Source of the DNA: Streptomyces harbinensis
GTDB taxonomy: Bacteria; Actinomycetota; Actinomycetes; Streptomycetales; Streptomycetaceae
Length of the DNA: 64,000 nucleotides
Assembly: GCF_900116145.1 (NCBI RefSeq)
Contig: NZ_FPAB01000006.1
Location: forward strand, 124,001 to 188,000
Reading direction: 5' to 3'
Below, one piece after another: positions 49,071-57,046 of this stretch; the first letter of the stretch is position 1, and every line of letters begins with the position of its first letter. Below the pieces are notes generated by a model, which saw only the letters and a program-made list of their open reading frames with translations, did no database searches and was not told where the DNA came from. Both the position numbers and the translations under genes were made by a program.

Positions 49071-50078
49071 TCAGTTCCCTTCGGGTGGGGCCGACGCGTA
49101 CCGCAGGGTGCGCAGGTAGGCGTCGGTGTCGCGGACGTCGGGCAGCCCGAAGCGGGCGCGCAGTTCGGGCAGGGAGGTGGGCAGGACGCCGCCGGAGGCC
49201 ATGGTGACCTCGCTGACGTCGCGCAGCACCGACAGATAGGAGCGGGCGAGCGGGGTGAGGCCGGACAGGTCCCGGCCGCGCTCGCTGTCGGGGTGCACGA
49301 CGGGCACCTGCGGCAGGGTGCGGCCCAGGCTCGCGGCGTGCTCGGCGCACACGGCGAGGGTGGTCTCCATGTCCATCGCCTCCGGGCCGTAGGTGACCCA
49401 GAACTCGCCCTCGTCCACGCCCTGTTCGATGGCGCGCAGTACCGCCTTGGAGAGCAGGTCCTGGGGCACGATGTCAGTGCGGTTGCCGGGGTGGGCGAGG
49501 ATGAACGGGGCGCGGCCCCGGCACATCCAGTCCGACAGCAGCTGGACGACCTGGCCGCGCGAGGTCCAGCCGGTGCGGGAGTCGCCGATGAGGTTGGTGG
49601 GGCGGAAGACGGTGTGCGGGACACCGCTCTTGGCCAGCAGCTGTTCGGCGGTGAGCTTGGAGCGGACGTACGGGGCGGTGATGTTGGTGTCCGGCAGCGG
49701 GGCCGCCGCGCCGGGCAGCAGGGCGGCGACGAACGCGGTGGACATGAAGTGCACGGCGGCACCGGCCGTTTCGGCGAACTCGGCGACGCGGCGGGTGCCT
49801 TCGATGTTGACCGGCTCGTACCGTTCGGCGGGCAGGCCCCATTCGGTGAGCCCGGCCGAGTGGATGACGACATCGACCTCGGCGGCCAGCGCCCGGTAGG
49901 TGCCGGCGTCCAGGCCGAACCGGTCCCGGGTGAGGTCGCAGTGCACGGTGCGCACCGCGCGGCCGGCGTCGATGGGGCCTCGGGCGGCGGCGATCAGCCG
50001 GACGTCGGCGGGCTCGCGCAGCAGCGACTGGCCGACGACGCCGCCGGCGCCGGTGAGCAGGACGGTGGGGGCGCTCAT
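49071..50078 (-). CDS. Extended SDR / thioester-reductase-like NAD(P)-binding protein
   Basis: 335 residues. GxxGxxG motif in VLLTGAGGVVGQSLL; then VDVVIHSAGLTEWGLPAERY, NIEGTRRVAEFAE, HFMSTAFVAALL, and APYVRSKLTAEQLLAKSGVP with the YxxxK pair, then FRPTNLIGDSRTGW and DIVPQDLLSKAVLRAI. This order matches the NAD_binding_4 (male-sterility/thioester-reductase) type rather than sugar epimerases, though a 3-beta-HSD-like role is possible. If correct it would release an acyl chain from ACP as an aldehyde. ATG overlaps the oxidoreductase stop (ATGA). Confidence 0.8.
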   Translation of the reverse strand: MSAPTVLLTGAGGVVGQSLLREPADVRLIAAARGPIDAGRAVRTVHCDLTRDRFGLDAGTYRALAAEVDVVIHSAGLTEWGLPAERYEPVNIEGTRRVAEFAETAGAAVHFMSTAFVAALLPGAAAPLPDTNITAPYVRSKLTAEQLLAKSGVPHTVFRPTNLIGDSRTGWTSRGQVVQLLSDWMCRGRAPFILAHPGNRTDIVPQDLLSKAVLRAIEQGVDEGEFWVTYGPEAMDMETTLAVCAEHAASLGRTLPQVPVVHPDSERGRDLSGLTPLARSYLSVLRDVSEVTMASGGVLPTSLPELRARFGLPDVRDTDAYLRTLRYASAPPEGN

Positions 50079-51403
50079 GACCGGCCCTCCCGCCACTCCA
50101 TCAGCCGGGTCACGCCGCGTACTCCGGCCGCCAGCAGCGGCTCGGGCGGGAAGGACGGCTGGGAGCGGCCGGGGCCGTCCACGTACAGCAGCCGGGTGAA
50201 GTCGGAGTCCTTGCCGAGGACGAGGTCGCGCAGCACCTTGCCGCCGGTGTGGGTGGCGGAGATGCCGTTGCCGCAGAAGCCGTACCCGTACAGGATGTTG
50301 CCGGGCAGGGTGCCGAAGTGCGGGGCGAAGTCGCGGGTGATGTCGATGGTGCCGCCGTAGGCGTAGCGGAACCGTACGTCGTCCCACATCGGGAAGAACC
50401 GCCGGAACTCGCGGAGCAGTTCGCGGTAGGCGCGCGGCTCGTTCATGCGGCGGCGGCGCAGGTCGCGGCCGGCGAAGTACAGCACCGGGCCGCCCGCCCA
50501 CAGCACGCGGTTGTCGGCGGTGAAGCGGGCGCAGGTGAGGAACGTCTTGGCCTCGACCAGTCCCTCGCGGCCGGCCCAGGCGATCCGGCCCAGCTGGGCG
50601 TCGGTCAGCGGGTCGCTGACCAGGGCGTAGCTCCACACCGGCAGGACCTTGTTGCGGAAGCCGGGGAAGGTGAACTGGTGGGCGTTGGCGGCCAGGACGA
50701 CCTTGTCGGCGGTGATCTTGCCGCCGGGGGTGTGCACGGTGGGCCGGACGCCGGGCCGCACGCGCAGCGCCGGGGTGCGGTCGTGGATCGTGACGCCCTG
50801 CTCGCGGACGACGCGGGCCAGGCCCCGGGCCAGCTTGTACGGGTTGATCAGCGCGCCGCCGGTGCGCAGCGCGCCGGTGAGGGCCGGGGAGCCGATGATG
50901 TCGCGGGTGGCGCGGGCGTCCAGGAGTTCGGGCGCGGCGCCGCCGCTGAGCCGGGCGGCGAGCGCCCGGTCGTGGGCGAGCCGTTTGAGCTGGGCGGGGC
51001 TGGTGGCGGCCAGCAGGTAGTCGTTGGCCTCCCAGTCGGCGTCGATCCTGTTGCGGCGCAGGAAGCGGCCGATCTCCAGGATGGAGCGGCCCACGGCCTG
51101 GGACGCCTCGGCGGTGCGGCGCTCGCCGAACCGCTCGACGAGGGCCTGGATGTCCTTGCCGATGGTCGGGGTGACGAAGCCGTCGGCGCGGCCGGAGGCG
51201 CCGTAGCCGGAGTGTTCGGCCTCCACGATGTGGATGTCGAGGGCCGGTTCGGCCTGCTTGAGGAAGTGCGCGGTCCACAGGCCCGCGTAGCCGCCGCCGA
51301 CGACGGCGACGTCGCAGTCGATGTTCTCGCGCAGCGGCGGTCCGGGCTCTGCCGGTGCGGTCTCGTGCCAGTAGACCACCTTTTTCAGCTCGTCCAGGCG
51401 CAT
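50075..51403 (-). CDS. FAD-dependent amine/amino-acid oxidase-like protein (DAO family)
   Basis: 442 residues. The FAD-binding Rossmann motif is VAVVGGGYAGLWTAHFLKQ (about 33-51), then GYGASGRADGFV, a motif seen in the gamma-glutamylputrescine/glycine-oxidase group, and the C-terminal FAD contact HFGTLPGNILYGYGFCGNGI. No covalent-flavin His is obvious. Relatives oxidise primary or secondary amines to imines with oxygen. Following the ACP and methyltransferase in the operon, it may oxidise an alkylamine or cyclic imine; the methyltransferase stop lies 1 nt from its start. Confidence 0.87.
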   Translation of the reverse strand: MRLDELKKVVYWHETAPAEPGPPLRENIDCDVAVVGGGYAGLWTAHFLKQAEPALDIHIVEAEHSGYGASGRADGFVTPTIGKDIQALVERFGERRTAEASQAVGRSILEIGRFLRRNRIDADWEANDYLLAATSPAQLKRLAHDRALAARLSGGAAPELLDARATRDIIGSPALTGALRTGGALINPYKLARGLARVVREQGVTIHDRTPALRVRPGVRPTVHTPGGKITADKVVLAANAHQFTFPGFRNKVLPVWSYALVSDPLTDAQLGRIAWAGREGLVEAKTFLTCARFTADNRVLWAGGPVLYFAGRDLRRRRMNEPRAYRELLREFRRFFPMWDDVRFRYAYGGTIDITRDFAPHFGTLPGNILYGYGFCGNGISATHTGGKVLRDLVLGKDSDFTRLLYVDGPGRSQPSFPPEPLLAAGVRGVTRLMEWREGRS

Positions 51404-51404
51404 G

Positions 51405-52316
51405 TCACCGCACCTTTTCGAAGGTGATGCGGGCGAGTCCGAGGTGCCGCCGGTCGAAATGGTCGGCGGCGGAGCGCAGATAGCGCTCGTAATGCGCGGT
51501 GGTCTCCTCGCCGACGAGCGCGATCGCCTCGGTGCGGCGGGCGGTGAGGCGGCGGTGCCATTCGCGCAGGGTGCGGCTGTAGTGCGGGGCGTCGTTGCGG
51601 AGCGAGACGACGTCGAATTGCCGCTCGGCGCCGTGGATCACTTCGGAGAGCGCGGGAATTTCCGACTCCGGGAAAATCATGTCCATGATGAACAGCTGAT
51701 CGCGGACCGTGGCCCGGTCCATGACGACGTTGTTTCCCTTGACATTGGTCTGGAGCGCGAGCCGGCCGCCCGGCGGCAGCCAGCCGGCGCACCGCTCGAA
51801 GAACTCCCGGTACGCCGCCACCCGTTCGGCGCGGGACAGCCCGGGCGCGGCGAAGTGCTCGAAGGCGCCGATGGAGATGATGGCGTCGTAGCCGTCCCCC
51901 TCGGGCCGGTGCTCCTGCCAGGGTTCGAGCCGCACCTCGACGCCGGGCAGCGCCTGCTCCCGTACCCGGGCGGCCTGCGTCGCGCTCAGGGTGAGCCCGA
52001 CGGCGGCCGGCACCTCGTACACCTCGGCGAGCCGGCGCAGCAGGCTGCCCCAGCCGCAGCCGATGTCCAGCACCCGGCGGGCGCCGCCGGCCCGGGCCTG
52101 CTCGACGAGGTGGTCCAGCTTGCGGCGCTGGGCGCACTCCAGGGTCTCGGCCGGGTCGGCGGGCTCCTGGTAGAGCGCGCAGGTGTAGGTGAGCGAGGTG
52201 TCCAGCCACAGGGCGTAGAAGTCGTCGGAGACGTCGTAGTGGTGCTGGATGGCCTCGGCGGTGGCGCCCTGGTTGAGAACGGCGCCGGGCGCGGTGGCGG
52301 GGGCGGGGGCGCTCAT
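51405..52316 (-). CDS. SAM-dependent methyltransferase, cyclopropane-fatty-acyl synthase family
   Basis: 303 residues. N-terminal IQHHYDVSDDFYALWLDTSL and LTYTCALYQEP match the CFA synthase/mycolate methyltransferase signature; SAM motif RVLDIGCGWGSLLRRLAEVY; then SIGAFEHFAAPGLSR. The C-terminal region has the family helices (LREWHRRLTARR). It could add a methyl or methylene to an unsaturated acyl chain, which would fit the desaturase in the same operon, or methylate another group. Shorter than housekeeping Cfa (about 380-430), like the secondary-metabolite versions. ATG overlaps the ACP stop. Confidence 0.88.
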   Translation of the reverse strand: MSAPAPATAPGAVLNQGATAEAIQHHYDVSDDFYALWLDTSLTYTCALYQEPADPAETLECAQRRKLDHLVEQARAGGARRVLDIGCGWGSLLRRLAEVYEVPAAVGLTLSATQAARVREQALPGVEVRLEPWQEHRPEGDGYDAIISIGAFEHFAAPGLSRAERVAAYREFFERCAGWLPPGGRLALQTNVKGNNVVMDRATVRDQLFIMDMIFPESEIPALSEVIHGAERQFDVVSLRNDAPHYSRTLREWHRRLTARRTEAIALVGEETTAHYERYLRSAADHFDRRHLGLARITFEKVR

Positions 52317-52564
52317 GCCTCCACGCTGCCGAGCTTGGTGGCGCGGGCCAGTTCGACCAGGTCGCCGACGGTCTTCACATTGGCGGCCTGACCCGGGTCG
52401 AATTCGATGCCCACCTCGTCCTCGATCGCGTAGACGATATCGGCGATCTGGAGGCTGGAAAGGCCCACGGTTTCGAATTCCGTATCGGCGTTGAGCGTGT
52501 GCTGGGCGGCCTTGGCGCCCAGCTTCTTCGCCATGAGATCGCAGACCATGGAAACGGTGACCAT
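52313..52564 (-). CDS. Stand-alone acyl carrier protein
   Basis: 83 residues, typical free ACP length. The phosphopantetheine attachment site is in FETVGLSSLQIADIVYAIED (Ser37 of the SL pair, where most ACPs have DSL), with acidic helix III (DEVGIEFD). It will carry the growing or activated acyl chain, be primed by the phosphopantetheinyl transferase of the cluster and be loaded by the acyl-AMP ligase. GGGAG lies 7 nt before the ATG. First gene of the leftward operon; divergent from the TPP enzyme. Confidence 0.92.
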   Translation of the reverse strand: MVTVSMVCDLMAKKLGAKAAQHTLNADTEFETVGLSSLQIADIVYAIEDEVGIEFDPGQAANVKTVGDLVELARATKLGSVEA

Positions 52565-52630
52565 CGGGAACTCCCTGGCTGTCCGGTGGATGGAGGACCA
52601 CACCCTAGGTCGGCGGCACCGGGCGGCGGC

Positions 52631-52685
52631 ATGGCAATCCGATAGCAGCAATCTGTCAGGGCAAGCGCCCTGTCATGGATGGCAA
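52631..52685. promoter_or_regulatory. Repeat-containing divergent control region, ACP operon / TPP operon
   Basis: The 203-bp intergenic region contains ATGGCAA twice (52631-52637, 52679-52685), a CAGGGC / GCCCTG inverted repeat (52657-52662, 52667-52672), and flanking TGTCA copies at 52654-52658 and 52671-52675. This is a plausible activator-binding zone for the cluster LuxR protein. Confidence 0.35.
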
Positions 52686-52767
52686 GTTGCTGCGGGTGGC
52701 GGGGCGTTGGCGCGCGGCATAGAAAGGCCGGACCCCCGCACCACGACTTCCGGATCGGGCCACCACC

Positions 52768-54654
52768 ATGGGTCACTCATCGCGCACGGTTGATTACATC
52801 GTCGCTTTCCTGAGGAATCAGGGGCTGCACGATGTGTTCGGAGTGGACGGAGCGAATATCGAGGATCTCTACGACGCGGTGCAGTCGGCCGGGGCGCCGC
52901 TGCGGGCCCTGGTGGCCAAGCACGAGTTCTCGGCCGCGACGATGGCCGACGGCTACCACCGCGCCTCGGGCCGCCCGGCGGCGGTCGCCGCCACCTCGGG
53001 CGCCGGGGCGATGAACCTGGTGCCCGGGCTCGCCGAACTGCGCGCCTCACGGGTCCCGGCGCTGGCGCTGATCGGCCAGCCCCCGGCGGCGCTCGACGGC
53101 ACCGGCTCCTTCCAGGAGACCTCGGGCGCGGCCGGCACGATGGACGCGGAGCGGCTGTTCGCGGAGATCGGCGTGTTCTGCGCCCGGGTGCGGGAGCCCG
53201 GGGAGATCGTGACGCTGCTGCCGCGCGCGTGGACGGCCGCGCTCACCGCGCCGGGACCGGCCGTGCTGCTGCTGCCGAAGGATGTGCAGCAAGCGGTACT
53301 CGGTGCCGGTGCCGCACCGGGGGGCGGACCGGGCCCGGTCGAGGTGCCCGCGCGCCCGCTCTCCCCGCAGCGGACCCGCCGGGAGGCGGCGCGCGTCCTG
53401 GCGGACGCGGCGGCGGGCGGCGAGGTCGTCGTGCTGGCGGGTCCCGGGGTGATCCGCGCCGACGCCCGGAGCGAATTGGCTTCGCTTGCCTCGGCGCTGG
53501 ACGCGCCGGTAGCGGTGGCGCCGGACGCCAAGGACGTGTTCGACAACGGCGATCCGCGCTGCCTGGGCGTGCTCGGGCCGTCCGGGGTGCCGGAGACGGA
53601 CCGGCGGATCGGGGCGGCGGCGGCCGTGGTGCTGGCCGGCAACCAGCTGCCGCAGCTGGCGGGCGGCGCGCTGCGCGCGCGACTGGCGGACGTCCCGGTG
53701 GTGAGCGTGGACGGCGGCACGGCGCCGCTGCTGCCCGTGGACCACCCGCGCCTGATCCGGCTGACCGGCCCGATCGGTGCGGAACTCGACGCGCTGGCAG
53801 ACGTGTTGCGGGCGGCGGCGGGAGCGACTGCGGCGGGGGCGGGGGCGGCGGGGCTCGCACCGGCTGCGGCGCCCGCCGCATCGGCGACGGCGGCGACGGC
53901 GGCAGCGGCCGACGTACCGCCCGCACCGGCGACGGCCGACATACCGCCCGCACCGCCCGCACCGCCCGCACCGGCGACGGCCGACGTACCGGCCGGATCG
54001 CCCGTGTCGGCGACGGCCGACATACCACCCGCATCGGCGACGACCGCTGCGACCGCGACCGGCGTACCCGCCCCGCCGGACGGCGCGGCGCTCGATCTGC
54101 CCACCGCTCTCGCCGTCCTCGCCCGCCGGCTCCCCGACAACGCCCAACTCGTCGTCGACGCCGGGAACACCGGCGCCACCACCGTCCACCAGGTGCCCGC
54201 CCCCGCCAAGGGCCGGTTCATCACCGCGCTCGGCATGGGCGGCATGGGCCACAGCTTCGGCGCCGGCATCGGGGCCGCGCTCGCCACCGGTGCGCCCACG
54301 TACGTCGTGGCCGGGGACGGCGCCTTCTACATGCACGGCATGGAGATCCACACCGCCGCCGAACTCGGCCTCCCCATCACCTTCCTGATCGTCAACAACA
54401 ACGCGCACGCCATGTGCCACACCCGCGAGCAGGTGTTCTTCTCCGGCGACTACACCTACAACCTCTTCCGGCCCGCCCGCATCGGGGCCGGGGTCGCCGC
54501 ACTGTTCCCGGGCGTGCGGGCGCTGCACGCCGCCGACGCCGCCGCGCTCGACCGGGCGCTGGCCGAGCCGCCGGACGGGCGCCCCGTCCTGATCTCCATC
54601 GACACCGACCCGCACCAGGTACCGCCGTTCCGGCCGTTCCACACCCACAGTTAG
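52768..54654 (+). CDS. Thiamine-diphosphate enzyme, acetolactate-synthase-like
   Basis: 628 residues. N-terminal ThDP PYR domain with the cofactor-activating Glu in VAKHEFSAATMADGYHRASG (Glu53), a middle domain, and the C-terminal PP domain GMGGMGHSFGAG then VVAGDGAFYMHGMEIH with the GDG...NN diphosphate motif ending in IVNNNAH. Between middle and PP domains (about 350-440) lies an Ala/Pro low-complexity insert with DNA repeats not expected in this family. Such enzymes decarboxylate 2-oxoacids and transfer the acyl anion (acyloin or Stetter addition). Substrates unknown. First of three co-directional genes; the next starts after 7 nt. Confidence 0.85.
   Translation: MGHSSRTVDYIVAFLRNQGLHDVFGVDGANIEDLYDAVQSAGAPLRALVAKHEFSAATMADGYHRASGRPAAVAATSGAGAMNLVPGLAELRASRVPALALIGQPPAALDGTGSFQETSGAAGTMDAERLFAEIGVFCARVREPGEIVTLLPRAWTAALTAPGPAVLLLPKDVQQAVLGAGAAPGGGPGPVEVPARPLSPQRTRREAARVLADAAAGGEVVVLAGPGVIRADARSELASLASALDAPVAVAPDAKDVFDNGDPRCLGVLGPSGVPETDRRIGAAAAVVLAGNQLPQLAGGALRARLADVPVVSVDGGTAPLLPVDHPRLIRLTGPIGAELDALADVLRAAAGATAAGAGAAGLAPAAAPAASATAATAAAADVPPAPATADIPPAPPAPPAPATADVPAGSPVSATADIPPASATTAATATGVPAPPDGAALDLPTALAVLARRLPDNAQLVVDAGNTGATTVHQVPAPAKGRFITALGMGGMGHSFGAGIGAALATGAPTYVVAGDGAFYMHGMEIHTAAELGLPITFLIVNNNAHAMCHTREQVFFSGDYTYNLFRPARIGAGVAALFPGVRALHAADAAALDRALAEPPDGRPVLISIDTDPHQVPPFRPFHTHS
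53901..54033 (+). repeat. 25-bp imperfect repeats within the TPP-enzyme gene
   Basis: Four imperfect copies of GGCGACGGCCGACATACC (starting at 53901, 53928, 53973 and 54009), encoding repeated ATAD(I/V)P(P/A) units. They make up the Ala/Pro linker in the TPP enzyme and are in frame. Confidence 0.8.
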
Positions 54655-54661
54655 GACCGCC

Positions 54662-55258
54662 ATGTCCAGCAGCATCGACGACATCCCCGGCCTGATCCGG
54701 ATCGAGAACACCCCGCAGGAGCAGGCCATCGGCCTCGCCGCCTCCTACACCCCCGGCCCGTCCCCGTTCGTCACCGTCGAGGAGTACATCGACGCCCCGC
54801 CGCAGGCCGTCCACGCCTACCTCAGCGACATCCGCAACCTCGACGAGTTCACCTACAGCACCCGCGCCTTCCAGCCCGTCGAGGGCAAGCCGGGGCTGTA
54901 CGAGGGCCGGGACCCGCTCGCGCACCCGGACACCAAGATCTTCATGCGGGTCGAGTCCGACCCGTCCGCGCTCACCGTCGACATGCACTGCGCCTGGGAC
55001 CAGGGCGAGGAGCTGTGGATGGTGTACCTGCACCGGATCGTCGACGCGCGCACCGTCCTCGGCAAGCCCGGCTCCGTCGTGCTGTGGACCAACAGCCGCC
55101 ACCCGTACTACGACAAGAACCCGTTCCCCGAGCTGGCCCCCACCCCCGAACGCCCGTGGGTCGGCGACTTCTGGGACATCTTCGCCGCCGCGCACGCCCT
55201 CGAACTCCAGAACCTCAAGCGCATCCTGGAGCACCGGCACGGGGGCGGCGCCGCGTGA
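54662..55258 (+). CDS. SRPBCC (START/aromatase-type) domain protein
   Basis: 198 residues. A polyketide-cyclase/dehydrase-like fold is suggested by PSPFVTVEEYIDAPPQAVHA, YLSDIRNLDEFTYSTRAFQP, IFMRVESDPSALTVDMHCAW and the C-terminal helix DIFAAAHALELQNLKRIL, which is typical of START/SRPBCC domains. These bind hydrophobic small molecules in a deep cavity and can catalyse cyclisation or dehydration. The role here is inferred from neighbours: between the TPP enzyme and a KASIII-like enzyme (GTGA overlap with the latter). Confidence 0.75.
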   Translation: MSSSIDDIPGLIRIENTPQEQAIGLAASYTPGPSPFVTVEEYIDAPPQAVHAYLSDIRNLDEFTYSTRAFQPVEGKPGLYEGRDPLAHPDTKIFMRVESDPSALTVDMHCAWDQGEELWMVYLHRIVDARTVLGKPGSVVLWTNSRHPYYDKNPFPELAPTPERPWVGDFWDIFAAAHALELQNLKRILEHRHGGGAA

Positions 55259-56271
55259 TAACCGTCAGCCTGCTGGAGGTCGCCTCCTACCTCCCGCCCC
55301 GCAAGGTGCCCACCCAGTACTTCCTCGACCACCAGGACCCGGACAGCCCGCTGGCCGACAGCACCATGTTCGGCGCGCCCGCCTTCCGGCACCACGTGGA
55401 CCGCGACGAGAGCGCGGCCGACATGATCGAGAAGGCCGCCCGCGTCCTGCTGGACCGCATCGGGCCGCGCGAGGCGTCCCAGATCGATGTGGTGCTCACC
55501 AACGTCCTGCTGCCCGACCTGCCGATCACCGGCGCCGGGGCCGAGGTCAGCCACCGGCTCGGGCTGCGCCCCGACTGGGTGCTGGACGCGCACAACGGCG
55601 GCTGCGCCTCGTTCATCCACATGCTGCGGCTGGCCCGCGCGCTGATCGGCAGCGGGCAGGCGCGCGCCGCGCTGCTGTGCAATGTGCAGAACTGCGCCGG
55701 GAACGTCATGACCCAGTCCGAGGTGCGCAAGCTGCCCGAGGCGGTGGTGCCGGGCGACGGCTGCGGTGTCGCCTACGTCGCCGCCTCCGAGGAGTCCCCG
55801 GTGCTGGCGATCGAGACCCGCAACCTCGGCGAGTACGCCAAGGACTGCGGGCTGACGCTCGCGGACGGCCGCAAGTACTGGGAGCCGGGCGAGTCCCAGG
55901 TGCACGTCGGGTTCACGCCCGGCAAGATCGCCGACATCGTCGAGCGGGGCAACCGGCTGGTGCCCGAGACGGTGCGCGCGGTGTGCGACCGGCTCGACAT
56001 CGAACCGGGCGATCTGGACACGCTGATCACCAACCAGCCGAACCGGGTGTTCCTGCGCAAGTGGCAGGAGCGGCTGGACATCAAGCCGGACCGGCATCTG
56101 GACACCTACGACCGGTTCGGGAACCTGTTCGGCGCGGCGGTTCCGGTGACCCTGGACCACGGGCTGCGGGAGGGCCGGATCCGGGACGGCTCGCTGCTGA
56201 TGCTGGCCGGGTTCGCGCACGCCGGCGACTTCGCCGGGGCGGCGGCCGTCCGGTGGCGGGCCGCCGCGTGA
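55255..56271 (+). CDS. KASIII-like acyltransferase with a noncanonical active site
   Basis: 338 residues. FabH-like thiolase fold: EVASYLPPRKVPTQYF at the N-terminus, the nucleophile in HNGGCASFIHMLRLARAL (Cys117), and VPGDGCGVAYVA. The catalytic His of the HQAN motif is replaced: TLITNQPNRVF has Asn260 where His is expected. The last triad member is Asn290 in RFGNLFGAAVPVTL. A Cys-Asn-Asn set is unlikely to do normal decarboxylative condensation; CerJ/ChlB3-type KASIII relatives transfer acyl groups to O or N instead. GTG start overlaps the SRPBCC stop. Last gene of the TPP unit. Confidence 0.88.
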   Translation: MITVSLLEVASYLPPRKVPTQYFLDHQDPDSPLADSTMFGAPAFRHHVDRDESAADMIEKAARVLLDRIGPREASQIDVVLTNVLLPDLPITGAGAEVSHRLGLRPDWVLDAHNGGCASFIHMLRLARALIGSGQARAALLCNVQNCAGNVMTQSEVRKLPEAVVPGDGCGVAYVAASEESPVLAIETRNLGEYAKDCGLTLADGRKYWEPGESQVHVGFTPGKIADIVERGNRLVPETVRAVCDRLDIEPGDLDTLITNQPNRVFLRKWQERLDIKPDRHLDTYDRFGNLFGAAVPVTLDHGLREGRIRDGSLLMLAGFAHAGDFAGAAAVRWRAAA

Positions 56272-56275
56272 GGAT

Positions 56276-56313
56276 CCGGGGCCCGGTGCGGCTGCACCCG
56301 CGCCGGGCCCCGG
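56276..56313. terminator. Bidirectional hairpin between KASIII-like and PPTase genes
   Basis: CCGGGGCCCGG / CCGGGCCCCGG (56276-56286, 56303-56313), a perfect 11-bp stem with a 16-nt loop, between convergent stops at 56271 and 56319. Confidence 0.65.
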
Positions 56314-56318
56314 TGCGC

Positions 56319-57044
56319 CTACGTCCGGGCGGTGCCGGCCAGGGCCGCGTCGCCGCCGTCGCCCGGGCCGGCGACGGCGGCCACCAGCGCGCGGCCCAGC
56401 GGGAGTTCGGCCACCGGCCAGCGGCTGCCGCCGGGCGGGCGGACCGTACCCGTCCGGTGCCCGGCGGGCCAGGCGCCGGCCAGCACCTCGATCGCGTGCA
56501 GCCCGGCGGCCGTTCCGGTGCCCAGCACCTTGCCGACCGCTTCCTTGCGCACCCAGCCGCGCAGCGCCTCGCGCTGCCGCCACGCCGCCGGGAGGCCCGC
56601 GATGCGCTCCCGCTCGGCGGCGCTGAAGCAGCGCCGCAGCACGGCCGGGCCGACGCCGCCGCCGGGTGCGTCGCCGGCCGCCTCCACATCGACGCCGACC
56701 GGTCCCGCGTGCGACAGCGCCAGCAGCCACCAGGGGCCGGAGCGGGACACGCTCAGCCACAACCGCCGCTCCTGGCCCAGCAGGACGGGCGGCCCGTGCC
56801 GCTCGCTGCCGCAGCCGGGGCACGGGGTGCGGCCCCAGGCGAGCCGTTCCGGCGCGGTGCCGAGCGCGGCGCCCAGGGTGCGGCGGATGCCGGCCCGGGC
56901 GGCGATGTAGTGCGCGCGGGCGGCCGGGTCGGCGATGCGGTGGGCGCGGGCCCGTTCCGTACCGTCCAGCAGGGCGCCGTCCACGGCCGGGCGGGGCGCC
57001 GCCGGGGCGTGGCCGAGCCAGACCGCGCACCGCAGCCCGGGCAC
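56319..57044 (-). CDS. 4'-phosphopantetheinyl transferase (Sfp-like)
   Basis: 241 residues. The family motifs are PVGVDVEAAGD (metal-binding Asp/Glu) and LRGWVRKEAVGKVLGTG (W-x-x-KEA). Other parts match, including FSAAERERIAGLPAAWRQRE and the N-terminal LAWGRTPCPGCGSERHGPP. It transfers 4'-phosphopantetheine from CoA to the Ser of carrier proteins, almost certainly including the cluster ACP. GTG at 57044 begins 2 nt after the LuxR stop, so it is translationally coupled to the regulator. Confidence 0.92.
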   Translation of the reverse strand: MPGLRCAVWLGHAPAAPRPAVDGALLDGTERARAHRIADPAARAHYIAARAGIRRTLGAALGTAPERLAWGRTPCPGCGSERHGPPVLLGQERRLWLSVSRSGPWWLLALSHAGPVGVDVEAAGDAPGGGVGPAVLRRCFSAAERERIAGLPAAWRQREALRGWVRKEAVGKVLGTGTAAGLHAIEVLAGAWPAGHRTGTVRPPGGSRWPVAELPLGRALVAAVAGPGDGGDAALAGTART

Positions 57045-57046
57045 GG

